A stretch of 64,000 nt of DNA, taken from positions 186,001-250,000 of the forward strand of contig CAVTSD010000003.1 of assembly GCA_963737365.1 (NCBI GenBank), written 5' to 3'. The notes beneath the pieces were generated by a model. It searched no databases, was not told where the DNA came from, and saw nothing but the letters and a program-made list of their open reading frames with translations. Position numbers and translations under genes: made by a program. Shown here piece by piece: positions 43,473-52,149 of the stretch. Each line of letters begins with the position of its first letter. The first letter of the stretch is position 1. The DNA comes from Roseiarcus sp963737365. Lineage in GTDB: Bacteria; Pseudomonadota; Alphaproteobacteria; Rhizobiales; Beijerinckiaceae.

Positions 43473-43991
43473 CTAAAGGCCGAGCTCCCGGGGCGCCCAT
43501 CCGGCAAAGACCTGCGCAAGGGCGACCACACGGCCTTGGTAGGCCTGCTCGGGCAGCGCCTGATCGACCGCCATGGGAAAATAGCTGGAGATTGCCCTGA
43601 GCGGCACATTGGCGACCACGCCTCTCGCGCCTCTCAGGAGGAGCGTTCCGTTGATCGTATCTTGCGTTCGGCGAAAGCCGCCGAAGCCGCCGCCGCCGCT
43701 ACTGGGTCCGAGATAGAGATAGTCGATCCGCGCTACGAGCGTCGCCCCGTTCCGGTCGCCGGGCGCCATATAAGACGCAAGCGACTGGGCGAGGGCGCCG
43801 GGAAGCGCCTGCTCAACCCAGGCCGCGGTCGGATCGCCCATGCTCGCCCGGATCGGCGAGACATCCACCTTGATGGCGCGAATGCGAAGACCGGGCTGAG
43901 CCGAGGCGACCGGCGTTCGGGCCAGGGCTGTGAAGACGAACGCTCCCAGTCCGGCAAGCGCGACGCGACGGGTCAAGGGGAACGCGGACAT
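43473..43991 (-). CDS. exported protein of unknown function, tandem paralogue B
   Basis: 172 residues from MSAFPLTRRVALAGLGAFV, a signal peptide with an RR pair, ending at VASAQ. Same architecture as paralogue A: IKVDVSPIRASMGDPTAAWV, MAPGDRNGATLVARIDYLYL, QDTINGTLLLRGARG, PLRAISSYFPMAVDQALPEQ, FAGWAPRELGL. The Gly-rich insert (PSSGGGGFGGF) differs. About half the mature residues appear the same in the two proteins by eye. Confidence 0.7.
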   Translation of the reverse strand: MSAFPLTRRVALAGLGAFVFTALARTPVASAQPGLRIRAIKVDVSPIRASMGDPTAAWVEQALPGALAQSLASYMAPGDRNGATLVARIDYLYLGPSSGGGGFGGFRRTQDTINGTLLLRGARGVVANVPLRAISSYFPMAVDQALPEQAYQGRVVALAQVFAGWAPRELGL

Positions 43992-44042
43992 GACGCAGAC
44001 GTCTCCTCGGGCCGCCGCTTGCGGTTCGTTTAGACCGCAAGC

Positions 44043-44516
44043 TTATATATAGGCCACCTTGACGATTTCATAGCTCTTGCCGCCGCCGGGCGTGTTCACC
44101 TCGACGCTGTCGCCCGCCTTCTTGCCGATGAGAGCGCGCGCGGTCGGCGAGGTGATCGACACCTTGCCCGACTTCACGTCCGCCTCGCTCTCGCCGACGA
44201 GCTGAAACTTGCTTTCTTTTTCGGTGTCTTCGTCGATCAGCGTGACGGTCGCGCCGAACTTGATCGTCGTTCCGTTCAGTTTCGTCACGTCGATGACTTC
44301 AGCCCGCTGCAACAGGTCCTCGAGCTCGACGATCCGGCCCTCGTTGTGCGACTGCGCCTCTTTGGCCGAATGATATTCGGCGTTTTCCGAAAGGTCGCCG
44401 TGCGATCGCGCCTCTGAGATCGCCGCGACGATACGCGGCCTCTCCACCTGCTGACGACGAAGGAATTCCGCCTCCAGGGCTGCATGGCCCGCGGCGGTCA
44501 TAGGTAGCTTGTCCAT
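44043..44516 (-). CDS. greA: transcription elongation factor GreA
   Basis: 157 residues. N-terminal coiled coil with the acidic tip GDLSENAEYHSAKE, and a C-terminal FKBP-like domain (SPTARALIGKKAGDSVEVN TPGG). It rescues backtracked RNA polymerase by stimulating transcript cleavage. It follows carB on the same strand, an order common in alphaproteobacteria. Confidence 0.95.
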   Translation of the reverse strand: MDKLPMTAAGHAALEAEFLRRQQVERPRIVAAISEARSHGDLSENAEYHSAKEAQSHNEGRIVELEDLLQRAEVIDVTKLNGTTIKFGATVTLIDEDTEKESKFQLVGESEADVKSGKVSITSPTARALIGKKAGDSVEVNTPGGGKSYEIVKVAYI

Positions 44517-44563
44517 TGTCTATCCGTAAAAAAATGCTGCCGCCACGGCGTCTTTCCGCGCCG

Positions 44564-47500
44564 TCACGCCAGATAATCCTGCAACGCCTTGACTTCGAGT
44601 TCGCCGCTCGCGACGGCTCGGATCCCGTCAGCTGCCGCGATGGCCCCTGAAACTGTGGTGTAGTAGGGCGTCTTTTGCAAGAGGGCGGCGCGGCGCAAAG
44701 GCTTGGAATCGGCGATCGAGGTCGCCCCTTCGGTGGTGTTGAACATGAGCTGCACGGCGCCGTTGCGCACCGCGTCGGCTGCATGCGGGCGACCTTCCGA
44801 CACCTTGTTGACCTTCTCCGCCTTAAGCCCATGGGCGGTGAGGTAGCGCTGCGTCCCGCCGGTTGCGAGGATCTTGAACCCGAGCGCCTGCAGCTTGCGC
44901 AAAGGCTCGACGATCTTCTCCTTGTCCGCGTCGCGCACGGACACGAACACCGCGCCCGACGTCGGCGGCCGCGATCCAGCTCCAAGCTGGCTCTTGGCGA
45001 AGGCCATTTCGAACGAGCGGTCGATGCCCATCACTTCGCCGGTCGAACGCATTTCCGGCCCCAGCACGGTGTCGACGCCGGGGAAGCGCGCGAAAGGAAA
45101 CACAGCTTCCTTGACGCCCACATGATCGAGCCGTTCGAGCTTGAGATCGAACGAAGCGAGCTTTTCACCCGCCATGATGCGAGCCGCAATCGCGGCGATC
45201 GGCTTCCCGATCACCTTGGCGACGAACGGCACGGTGCGGGACGCGCGCGGGTTGACCTCGAGCACGTAGATCTCGCCGTCCTTCAGCGCGTATTGCACGT
45301 TCATGAGGCCGCCGACTTCGAGCGCGCGCGCGAGCTTTTGCGTCTCGTCCTTGAGGTTCGCGATCGTCTCCGCGGTTAGAGAACGCGGCGGCAGCGAGCA
45401 GGCGCTGTCGCCCGAGTGGATGCCCGCCTCCTCGATGTGCTCCATGATTCCGGCCACGACCACCGTCTCGCCGTCGCTCAAGGCGTCGACGTCGATCTCG
45501 ATCGCGTCGGCGAGGTAGCGATCGAATAGAAGCGGGTTCTTGCCCAGGACGGTGTTGATCTGCCCGGTCTTGTCGTTCGGATAACGCGCCTTGACGTCGG
45601 CCGGCACCAGGCTCGGCAGCACGCCGAGCAGATAGTCGTCAAGCGCGGTCTGATCGTGGATGATCGCCATCGCACGGCCCCCCAGCACATAGGAAGGACG
45701 CACCACGAGCGGCAGCTTGAGGTCGGCCACAATGAGGCGCGCCTGCTCGACCGAATAGGCGATGCCGTTCTTGGGCTGCTTCAGACCGAGCTTGTCGAGG
45801 AGACGCTTGAAGCGGTCGCGATCCTCGGCGAGATCGATCGAATCGACCGAGGTGCCGAGGATCGGCGCGCCCGAAAGTTCGATCGCGTGGGCGAGCTTGA
45901 GCGGCGTCTGGCCGCCGAACTGAACGATCACGCCCTTGAGCGATCCGCGCTCGCGCTCTTTTTCGAGAATGGCCAGGACGTCCTCGGCGGTGAGCGGCTC
46001 GAAATAGAGTCTGTCTGAGGTGTCGTAGTCGGTCGAGACGGTCTCCGGATTGCAGTTGACCATGATCGTTTCGTACCCCGCCGCGCGGAGCGCGAACGAG
46101 GCGTGGCAGCAGCAATAGTCGAACTCGATCCCCTGCCCGATCCGGTTCGGGCCGCCGCCGAGGATGACAATCTTTTCGCGCGCCGAGGGATCGGCTTCGC
46201 ATCGGACCTTGCCGGCGAAAGGCGCCTCGTAGGTCGAATACATGTAGGCTGTGGGCGACGCGAATTCGGCCGCGCATGTGTCGATGCGCTTGAATACCGG
46301 CTGAACGCCGAGCCGCCTGCGCGCCGCGGTCACCTCGGCTTCGGCCTCGCCGGTAAGCGCGGCAAGGCGGGCGTCGGAGAAGCCGTTCGCCTTCAGCATT
46401 CTCATGTTCCCCGCGTCGGACGGCAGACCGTGCGCGCGCACCTTCCCTTCAAGCGCGACGATCTCCGCGATCCGCTCCAGGAACCAGGGGTCGATCTTGC
46501 TGCACTCGTGGATCTCTTCGACGCCCATCCCCAAGCGCATCGCCTGCGCCACTTTGAGCAGACGATCGGGCGTCGGCTGGCCGATCGCCGCGCGCAAGAC
46601 GTTGTGGTCATCGCCGTGACCTAATCCCTCGATCTCGATTTCATCGATACCGTCGAGGCCGGTCTCGAGCGAGCGCAGCGCCTTCTGCAGCGATTCGGGA
46701 AAAGTGCGGCCAATCGCCATCGCTTCGCCGACCGACTTCATCGCTGTCGTCAGCGTCGGCTCGGCGCCCGGAAACTTCTCGAACGCGAAGCGCGGAATCT
46801 TTGTGACGATGTAGTCGATCGTCGGCTCGAACGAAGCCGGCGTCGCGCCGCCGGTGATGTCGTTGGCGATCTCGTCGAGCGTGTAGCCGACGGCGAGCTT
46901 GGCGGCGACCTTGGCGATCGGAAATCCGGTCGCCTTCGAGGCGAGCGCCGAGGAGCGCGACACGCGCGGATTCATTTCGATTACGACCATCCGCCCGTCC
47001 GCGGGATTGACCGCGAACTGCACGTTCGAGCCGCCCGTCTCGACCCCGATCTCGCGCAGGACCGCGATCGAGGCGTCGCGCATGATCTGGAATTCCTTGT
47101 CGGTCAGCGTCAGCGCCGGCGCGACGGTGATCGAATCGCCGGTATGGACGCCCATCGGATCGATGTTTTCAATCGAGCAGATGATGATGCAATTGTCCTG
47201 CTTGTCGCGCACCACCTCCATCTCGAACTCTTTCCAGCCGAGCACGCTCTCCTCGATCAGGACTTCGTCGGTGGGCGAAGCGTCGATGCCGCGCTCGACG
47301 ATCTCGATCAATTCGCTTCTCGTGTAGGCGATGCCCCCGCCAGTGCCGCCCATGGTGAAGCTCGGGCGGATGATCGCCGGCAAACCGATATCCTCGAGCG
47401 CGGTCAGCGCCTGGCTCAGCGTCTTCACCTGATGCGAGCGCGGCGTTTTGAGGCCGATTTTCGTCATCGCCTCGCGAAACCGCTCGCGGTCCTCGGCCTT

Positions 47501-47887
47501 GTCGATCGCATCAGCCGTGGCGCCGATCATCTCGACGTCGTAGCGCTCGAGCACGCCCATCTTTCTGAGGCTCAGGGCGCAATTGAGCGCCGTCTGGCCG
47601 CCCATGGTCGGCAAGAGCGCGAAGCCGCCGGGAATTGCGTAACGCTCCTTGGCGATGATCTTTTCGACGATTTCGGGAGTGATCGGCTCGATATAGGTCC
47701 TGTCCGCCATATCCGGATCGGTCATGATGGTGGCGGGATTGGAATTGATGAGGACGATTCGGTAGCCTTCCGCGCGCAACGTCTTGCAGGCCTGCGTCCC
47801 GGAATAATCGAACTCGCACGCCTGCCCGATGATGATCGGGCCCGCGCCGACGATGAGGATAGTGGAGATATCGGTCCGTTTGGGCAT
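44564..47887 (-). CDS. carB: carbamoyl-phosphate synthase large subunit
   Basis: 1107 residues with both ATP-grasp synthetase halves and the C-terminal MGS-like regulatory domain. N-half: MPKRTDISTILIVGAGPIII, RPSFTMGGTGGGIAYTRSEL. Second half: VILGGGPNRIGQGIEFDYCC, VRPSYVLGGRAMAIIHD. End: SVRDADKEKIVEPLRKLQAL and TGGTQRYLTAHG. Makes carbamoyl phosphate for arginine and pyrimidine synthesis. The small subunit carA is not beside it. Confidence 0.96.
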   Translation of the reverse strand: MPKRTDISTILIVGAGPIIIGQACEFDYSGTQACKTLRAEGYRIVLINSNPATIMTDPDMADRTYIEPITPEIVEKIIAKERYAIPGGFALLPTMGGQTALNCALSLRKMGVLERYDVEMIGATADAIDKAEDRERFREAMTKIGLKTPRSHQVKTLSQALTALEDIGLPAIIRPSFTMGGTGGGIAYTRSELIEIVERGIDASPTDEVLIEESVLGWKEFEMEVVRDKQDNCIIICSIENIDPMGVHTGDSITVAPALTLTDKEFQIMRDASIAVLREIGVETGGSNVQFAVNPADGRMVVIEMNPRVSRSSALASKATGFPIAKVAAKLAVGYTLDEIANDITGGATPASFEPTIDYIVTKIPRFAFEKFPGAEPTLTTAMKSVGEAMAIGRTFPESLQKALRSLETGLDGIDEIEIEGLGHGDDHNVLRAAIGQPTPDRLLKVAQAMRLGMGVEEIHECSKIDPWFLERIAEIVALEGKVRAHGLPSDAGNMRMLKANGFSDARLAALTGEAEAEVTAARRRLGVQPVFKRIDTCAAEFASPTAYMYSTYEAPFAGKVRCEADPSAREKIVILGGGPNRIGQGIEFDYCCCHASFALRAAGYETIMVNCNPETVSTDYDTSDRLYFEPLTAEDVLAILEKERERGSLKGVIVQFGGQTPLKLAHAIELSGAPILGTSVDSIDLAEDRDRFKRLLDKLGLKQPKNGIAYSVEQARLIVADLKLPLVVRPSYVLGGRAMAIIHDQTALDDYLLGVLPSLVPADVKARYPNDKTGQINTVLGKNPLLFDRYLADAIEIDVDALSDGETVVVAGIMEHIEEAGIHSGDSACSLPPRSLTAETIANLKDETQKLARALEVGGLMNVQYALKDGEIYVLEVNPRASRTVPFVAKVIGKPIAAIAARIMAGEKLASFDLKLERLDHVGVKEAVFPFARFPGVDTVLGPEMRSTGEVMGIDRSFEMAFAKSQLGAGSRPPTSGAVFVSVRDADKEKIVEPLRKLQALGFKILATGGTQRYLTAHGLKAEKVNKVSEGRPHAADAVRNGAVQLMFNTTEGATSIADSKPLRRAALLQKTPYYTTVSGAIAAADGIRAVASGELEVKALQDYLA

Positions 47888-48124
47888 GGTGTTCCTGGGC
47901 TCGTCGCTTGAGCTCGCGCGAGCGCAAGAGAAGGGTCCTTCGCGGGCTCAATTGACCGGAAGGACGCGCTCTCGCAGCACACGGGAACGTGGGGATCGGC
48001 CTTCCGCGCTCCCTAGCCGAAAATGAAGCCGTGCGGAAGGGTGCGGTTGAACCGGCCAATTTCTTAGAATTAAGCACGAAGCTGGGGCTGAACGTCCCCC
48101 GGTCAGTTGTGATATATACGACCT

Positions 48125-48412
48125 ATGGACAAAGCCGCTATCCTCGCCAGGCTTCGCGAACATGAGCCCGCCTTGCGCGAACGCGGCGTCAGCCATGCGG
48201 CCGTATTTGGCTCGCGTGCGCGAGGCGATACCCGCCCCGACAGCGACATCGACATTCTTGTTGAGATCGGATCGATGAGCCTGTGGGGCTATGTCGGCTT
48301 GACGCAGTTCATCGAGGGCCTTTTTCCCGAGCCGGTCGACGTTGCGGACCGAAGCCGCTTGAAACCCTTCGTCCGACCAACAGCCGAGCGCGAAGCGATT
48401 TATGCATTCTAG
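48125..48412 (+). CDS. mntA: MntA-type nucleotidyltransferase antitoxin
   Basis: 95 residues. Minimal nucleotidyltransferase signature GSRARGDTRPDSDIDILVE, where the DxD holds metal. In MntA-HepT systems this enzyme neutralises HepT by AMPylating a Tyr of the toxin. The gene overlaps the hepT start by 11 bases. Confidence 0.88.
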   Translation: MDKAAILARLREHEPALRERGVSHAAVFGSRARGDTRPDSDIDILVEIGSMSLWGYVGLTQFIEGLFPEPVDVADRSRLKPFVRPTAEREAIYAF

Positions 48413-48743
48413 CAGGGATCGGTCCGCCCTTTTCGATATGCGGGACAACGCCGCTCTCGCTCGAGACTTCGTGGGGACCCTCACCCTCAGTGAATTTAAA
48501 AATGATCGTCGCGCCTTTTATGCTGCGACGCGCGCCCTCGAAATCATATCGGAGGCCGCGCGGCGGCTTGCGCCATCGGTGCGTGAGCGCCATCCCGATC
48601 TTCCTTGGCGAGCGATCATGGGTGTCGGAAACGTCTTGCGCCACAATTACGATGATGTCGCGGAAGAGGAGGTTTGGCGCACTGTCCGGGAGGACCTGGC
48701 CGCCCTCGACCGCGCAGTCGCGGCCGTAGATAGAGCAAAGCGA
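48402..48743 (+). CDS. hepT: HepT-type HEPN toxin, in frame with the following GFA enzyme
   Basis: About 114 residues from ATG 48402 up to the internal ATG of the GFA gene; no stop codon separates them. HEPN features: EIISEAARRLAPSVRERHPD, LPWRAIMGVGNVLRHNYDDV and EEEVWRTVREDLAALDRAV. The usual RNase motif Rx4-6HxY reads GNVLRHNY here, with Gly where the canonical Arg stands and an Arg right before the His. It pairs with mntA. In a normal HepT, translation would end about here, so either a stop is lost through error or the protein is a real fusion. Confidence 0.8.
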
Positions 48744-49153
48744 ATGACCAAAGTCCAATGCCGCTGCGGAGCGGTCGAGGTCGAAATCAGCGCTGAGCCA
48801 ATCGTTCAGTTCTACTGCCATTGCGACGACTGCCAAGCGGTGCATGGCGGCGCCTATGCGCCCGAATCCGTCTACACTGCGGACGCCGTGAAGGTCGTCC
48901 GCGGCGATCCGCTGGCCTGGAAACTGAAGCGCAACCCTCGCGTCACCTGTCGCGAATGCGGCACGCGGCTCTTTATCGACGTCCTGGGGCGGGACCTGCG
49001 GGCGTCAACGGGTTCCTGCTCCCGCCGGGCGAATTCGAGCCTGCCTTTCATGTGCAGTGCCGGTCCGCGGTCCGGCCGGTCGTCGATGACCTGCCGCACT
49101 ATAAGGGGATGCCGGCGCGTTTCGGCGGCTCGGACGAAAGGGTCGGGTGGTAG
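48744..49153 (+). pseudogene. GFA (glutathione-dependent formaldehyde-activating-like) family protein, broken by a one-base deletion
   Basis: Starts MTKVQCRCGAVEVEISAEP. The cysteines of the GFA/CENP-V zinc fold are present: CRCG, CHCDDCQAVHGGAYA and CRECGTRLF. At about base 49000 the frame shifts by minus one (a run of G is one base short); GVNGFLLPPGEFEPAFHVQC, VVDDLPHYKGMPARFGGSDE follow in the second frame to 49153. When corrected it is about 137 residues, a normal GFA length. Role: binding or handling of glutathione-linked small molecules; many relatives are uncharacterised. Confidence 0.8.
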
Positions 49154-49182
49154 GCTGACGCCGTTTGGTCAACCCTCGCTTT

Positions 49183-49253
49183 GTCGTGCCCGCGAAACGC
49201 GGGCGTCCAGCCGGTGACGGAACGGTAAGGATTCCGCTAGCCCGGGAATGACA
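49183..49253. repeat. palindromic intergenic repeat (GCCCGCGAAACGCGGGC type)
   Basis: TCGTGCCCGCGAAACGCGGGCGTCCAG is split here into two stems: GCCCGCG/CGCGGGC, and later ATTCCGCTAGCCCGGGAAT. This shape matches the short repeats commonly scattered between genes in Rhizobiales. Confidence 0.6.
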
Positions 49254-49286
49254 CCGTAGCGGTGTGACCCGCGTGAAAGCGCGGCG

Positions 49287-49919
49287 CTAGAACTTATATC
49301 CGATCCGCGCGCCGACCTGCGTCAGCCCTGGGTTGATGTGGGTGCAAAGGCTCGCGTGCGAGATGTGTTCGATATTGGCGATCACGTCCCAATGCTCGTC
49401 GAACTGGTAGCCGAAGCCGCCTGACTCGCGGAAGTCCCAGCGGCAGCCGGTGTTGACGCGGTCAGGTTCGTCGCGCAGCGGCGAGGTGTTCACCGCGCCG
49501 CCAAACTCGCCCTCGAAAAAGAAGCCCTTGTAGATCGGAATGCGCCAGGTGAGGCCGGTAAAGCCGTAGCTTGTCTTGCCGCCGGTATTGATCATCGCGC
49601 CAATGTTGATGCGCGGATTGAAAAACCACGAGAACCACTGACCCCCGATGTTGTTGGCATAGCCGATCGGACTGGACAGCAGTTCGCCCGATACGTCGAC
49701 CGGCGAACCCTCGTCGTGTATCCAGTTGTGGGCGTAAACGCCGACCCGGGCCTCATCGAGAAAGTTGATGTAAGTGGTGGGTCCCGGAGCGATGACGGCC
49801 GCGGGCGGGGGCATCGTGTTGTCGATGCCGAGAGAGGACATGTCGGCAGCCGATGCCGGCGCAATCGCCAGCGCGGCCCACGCAAGTCCCGCAATGAAAG
49901 CTTGCCGCGCCGCCCCCAC
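49287..49919 (-). CDS. PagL-like lipid A acyloxyacyl hydrolase/deacylase
   Basis: 210 residues from GTG 49919. Signal peptide GAARQAFIAGLAWAALAIA ... ASA-AD. The protein is predicted to be an outer-membrane beta barrel: alternating strands such as ARVGVYAHNWIHD, RINIGAMINTGGKTSYGF, GARIGYKF at the end. The PagL His-x-Ser motif appears in EHISHASLC. It would remove an acyl chain from lipid A. I could not identify the third triad residue with confidence. Confidence 0.8.
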   Translation of the reverse strand: MGAARQAFIAGLAWAALAIAPASAADMSSLGIDNTMPPPAAVIAPGPTTYINFLDEARVGVYAHNWIHDEGSPVDVSGELLSSPIGYANNIGGQWFSWFFNPRINIGAMINTGGKTSYGFTGLTWRIPIYKGFFFEGEFGGAVNTSPLRDEPDRVNTGCRWDFRESGGFGYQFDEHWDVIANIEHISHASLCTHINPGLTQVGARIGYKF

Positions 49920-49926
49920 TCAAACC

Positions 49927-50091
49927 TCAATTCCGCACCCCGCGTGAACTTGCATAGAGGCGCCCGAAGTTCGAGGCAAGCGCGGGAGCCAAAGCTGACG
50001 CCCACGGCCGCACAATCAGAAAGAGTGTGGCGCCGACGACATACCGAGGCCCAAACCCGCGCGCTTTGCGCTCGCTGAGGCGCCCGAACAT
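49927..50091 (-). CDS. possible 54-residue membrane peptide
   Basis: The frame from ATG 50091 (MFGRLSERKARGFGPRYVV) has one hydrophobic segment and ends at 49927. I cannot name a family, and the evidence is only composition, so it may not be real. Confidence 0.25.
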   Translation of the reverse strand: MFGRLSERKARGFGPRYVVGATLFLIVRPWASALAPALASNFGRLYASSRGVRN

Positions 50092-50165
50092 GATCCGATA
50101 CACCGCCCCAATGCGCAAAGAGCGGCCATTGCTGGGCGACTTGAAGTCGATCCCGAAGTCTTGAG

Positions 50166-50453
50166 CTAATGATGCCCCGGCGGCGCCGTCGCGTCTCCGA
50201 TCGCTTTCAAAACATCGACAAGCGGCTCCTGGCTGACCACAAAGACTCCCGAAAAGGGGCTGATCAAGTCGGCGATGATATAGATCGCGGACGCGACGCC
50301 GAGGGCGCCGATCACCAGCACAATATAGGACATGGGATGGCGGCTCGACAAAAGGCCGTAGCCGCAAAAGAGGAACGCAGCCCAGGCGATAACGACGCTG
50401 ATGAGCGAATCTGAGATGGGATCGACCAGAGCGAGCGTCATCTGGGACAGCAT
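50166..50453 (-). CDS. small inner-membrane protein of unknown function
   Basis: 95 residues with three hydrophobic stretches (LISVVIAWAAFLFCGYGLL; MSYIVLVIGALGVASAIYII; the N-terminal MLSQMTLALVDP). It ends in a hydrophilic tail (VDVLKAIGDATAPPGHH). No family recognised. Confidence 0.6.
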   Translation of the reverse strand: MLSQMTLALVDPISDSLISVVIAWAAFLFCGYGLLSSRHPMSYIVLVIGALGVASAIYIIADLISPFSGVFVVSQEPLVDVLKAIGDATAPPGHH

Positions 50454-50849
50454 CTAATCGATCGCGACTGCGGCTTGCGCGATCCCATTCCACCCCGACA
50501 CCGCCCGTCATTTCGGCTATGCGAGAAGATTGACGGCACAAGGTCACCCCCGACCGCGGGCCAACTCAGACCTATGCGATGTTTGACAGCCTCGCCGCAA
50601 GCCCGCGCCGCGCCCACGAGAGTGCCGGGCCGCTGAACTCTTTTTTGGTTGAATTCGGACGTCTCGGATCAAGCGCCCCCGGCCCTGAACATCAAAGTTT
50701 ATCCATGCCATCGATACCTGCTTCACTACGCTACGCGAACCCCGCCGTTCAGGCGTCGGATTAACCCCTCAAGGTCCGAAACCGAGCTAAGTTCCCCGAG
50801 AGGCCGAGTTGCGGTCCGAAGCGACAATGAATGTCGGGATTTTACGCGT
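50454..50849. other. intergenic region before the GGDEF gene
   Basis: The reading frame of the GGDEF gene continues upstream to 50649, but the sequence there does not look like protein (many Arg, Pro and Ser). I see no other gene and no strong hairpin. Confidence 0.4.
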
Positions 50850-52079
50850 ATGGCTCAAGGCCGTGTGCCCTTCAACCCCGTCGTGGCTGGCGGCGCCCCG
50901 CCCGGCTTCGACACGCCCGAGGCGGCCTTCGACGCCGCGCTCCTGCGCGAGCAATATCGTTCGCTGGCCCGCCTTGGCCCCTATGTCCACGGGGTTGTGA
51001 TCCTGGCTGCTCTGGCGTTCTTCGGCCTAACACCCATGAGTTCGCTCCTGACCGGCCTCCTCCTGCCGATGACGCTTATTGCGGTGTCCGCCTTCCGGCT
51101 CACTTCCTGGTTCAGGGCGCGCGGCGGCGTCGAGCTTGAGGCGCTCGATCAAGTCCGCCGCAAGGTGCGCACGGCGAGCGTGCTGGGGCCGGCGCTGACG
51201 TTTGCGTTCGCGCTGACGACAGCGATCTCGACCTGGCAGGATGCCGTGGTCGAATTCGCGCTCGCGCTCCTCGCAGTCTGGGTCATCGCCGCTGTTTGCG
51301 CAATGTGCCTCAACCGGATCGCGGACGGGGCCAATGTGATCGTTCTCGCAGCAACCGCGTGCCTCCTCGTTGCGTTCGTGGCTCGCGGCTCGGGACTGAC
51401 GATCGGCCTCGCGCCAGTGGTCGCGATCTCCGCATGTTTCATCATCCGGATGCTCGACGAGCAGTTTCGCATGTTCGCCGACATGGTGCGGTCGCGGTTC
51501 GTGATCGCCGAACAGCAGCGCGCCGCCGAAGAGGCGCGGCAGGCGGCCATGACGATAGCCCTCACCGACGACCTGACCGGCCTGCCGAACCGGCGCTGCT
51601 TTTATGGCCTTCTCGCTGATCGCATCAAAGCCGCAACAGAAACCGACGTGTCGTTCGCCCTGGGTCTGGTCGATCTCGACGGCTTCAAACCTATCAACGA
51701 TGTTCATGGACATCCCGTCGGAGACCATATTCTCCGGCAAGTCGCCGGCCGGCTCGCCAAGGCGATGGACGGGCGTGGCACAGCCGCAAGGATCGGCGGC
51801 GACGAATTCGCCGTCCTCTGCAATGGCGTGCGCGCTCGCGATGAGGCGGTCGCCTTGGGCAAGGAGATCCAGGCGATCTTCGCGACGCCGTTCGAGCCGC
51901 TCCACATTCGTTTGACTTGCGCCTTCGGCTTTGCGCTCTTTCCCTCGACCGCCTCCCAGCCGGACGAACTGGTGCGCCTGGCCGACGCCGCGCTCTACCG
52001 CGCCAAGGCCAGCGGAGCCGTCAACGCGGCCATGTTCGAAACGAGAGCCGCACGCACGGCGGCGCACGAGGCGGCTTGA
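50850..52079 (+). CDS. membrane-bound diguanylate cyclase (GGDEF)
   Basis: 409 residues from MAQGRVPFNPVVAGGAPPG at 50850. About five or six hydrophobic helices in the N-terminal half (VVILAALAFFGL, LLLPMTLIAVSAF, LTFAFALTTAI, LALLAVWVIAAVCAMC, VIVLAATACLLVAFV, IGLAPVVAISACFII), then a coiled linker and a GGDEF domain: TDDLTGLPNRRCFYGLL, LVDLDGFKPINDVHGH, active site ARIGGDEFAVL. It makes c-di-GMP. The RxxD inhibitory site that normally precedes the GGDEF by five residues reads DGRG and is therefore absent. Confidence 0.92.
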   Translation: MAQGRVPFNPVVAGGAPPGFDTPEAAFDAALLREQYRSLARLGPYVHGVVILAALAFFGLTPMSSLLTGLLLPMTLIAVSAFRLTSWFRARGGVELEALDQVRRKVRTASVLGPALTFAFALTTAISTWQDAVVEFALALLAVWVIAAVCAMCLNRIADGANVIVLAATACLLVAFVARGSGLTIGLAPVVAISACFIIRMLDEQFRMFADMVRSRFVIAEQQRAAEEARQAAMTIALTDDLTGLPNRRCFYGLLADRIKAATETDVSFALGLVDLDGFKPINDVHGHPVGDHILRQVAGRLAKAMDGRGTAARIGGDEFAVLCNGVRARDEAVALGKEIQAIFATPFEPLHIRLTCAFGFALFPSTASQPDELVRLADAALYRAKASGAVNAAMFETRAARTAAHEAA

Positions 52080-52149
52080 TTTGGCCCGCGTCGGCCGAAG
52101 GGGTACAGTCGCTGCTCGTCAAGGGGGCGTTTCTTAAAGGGGCACTTGC

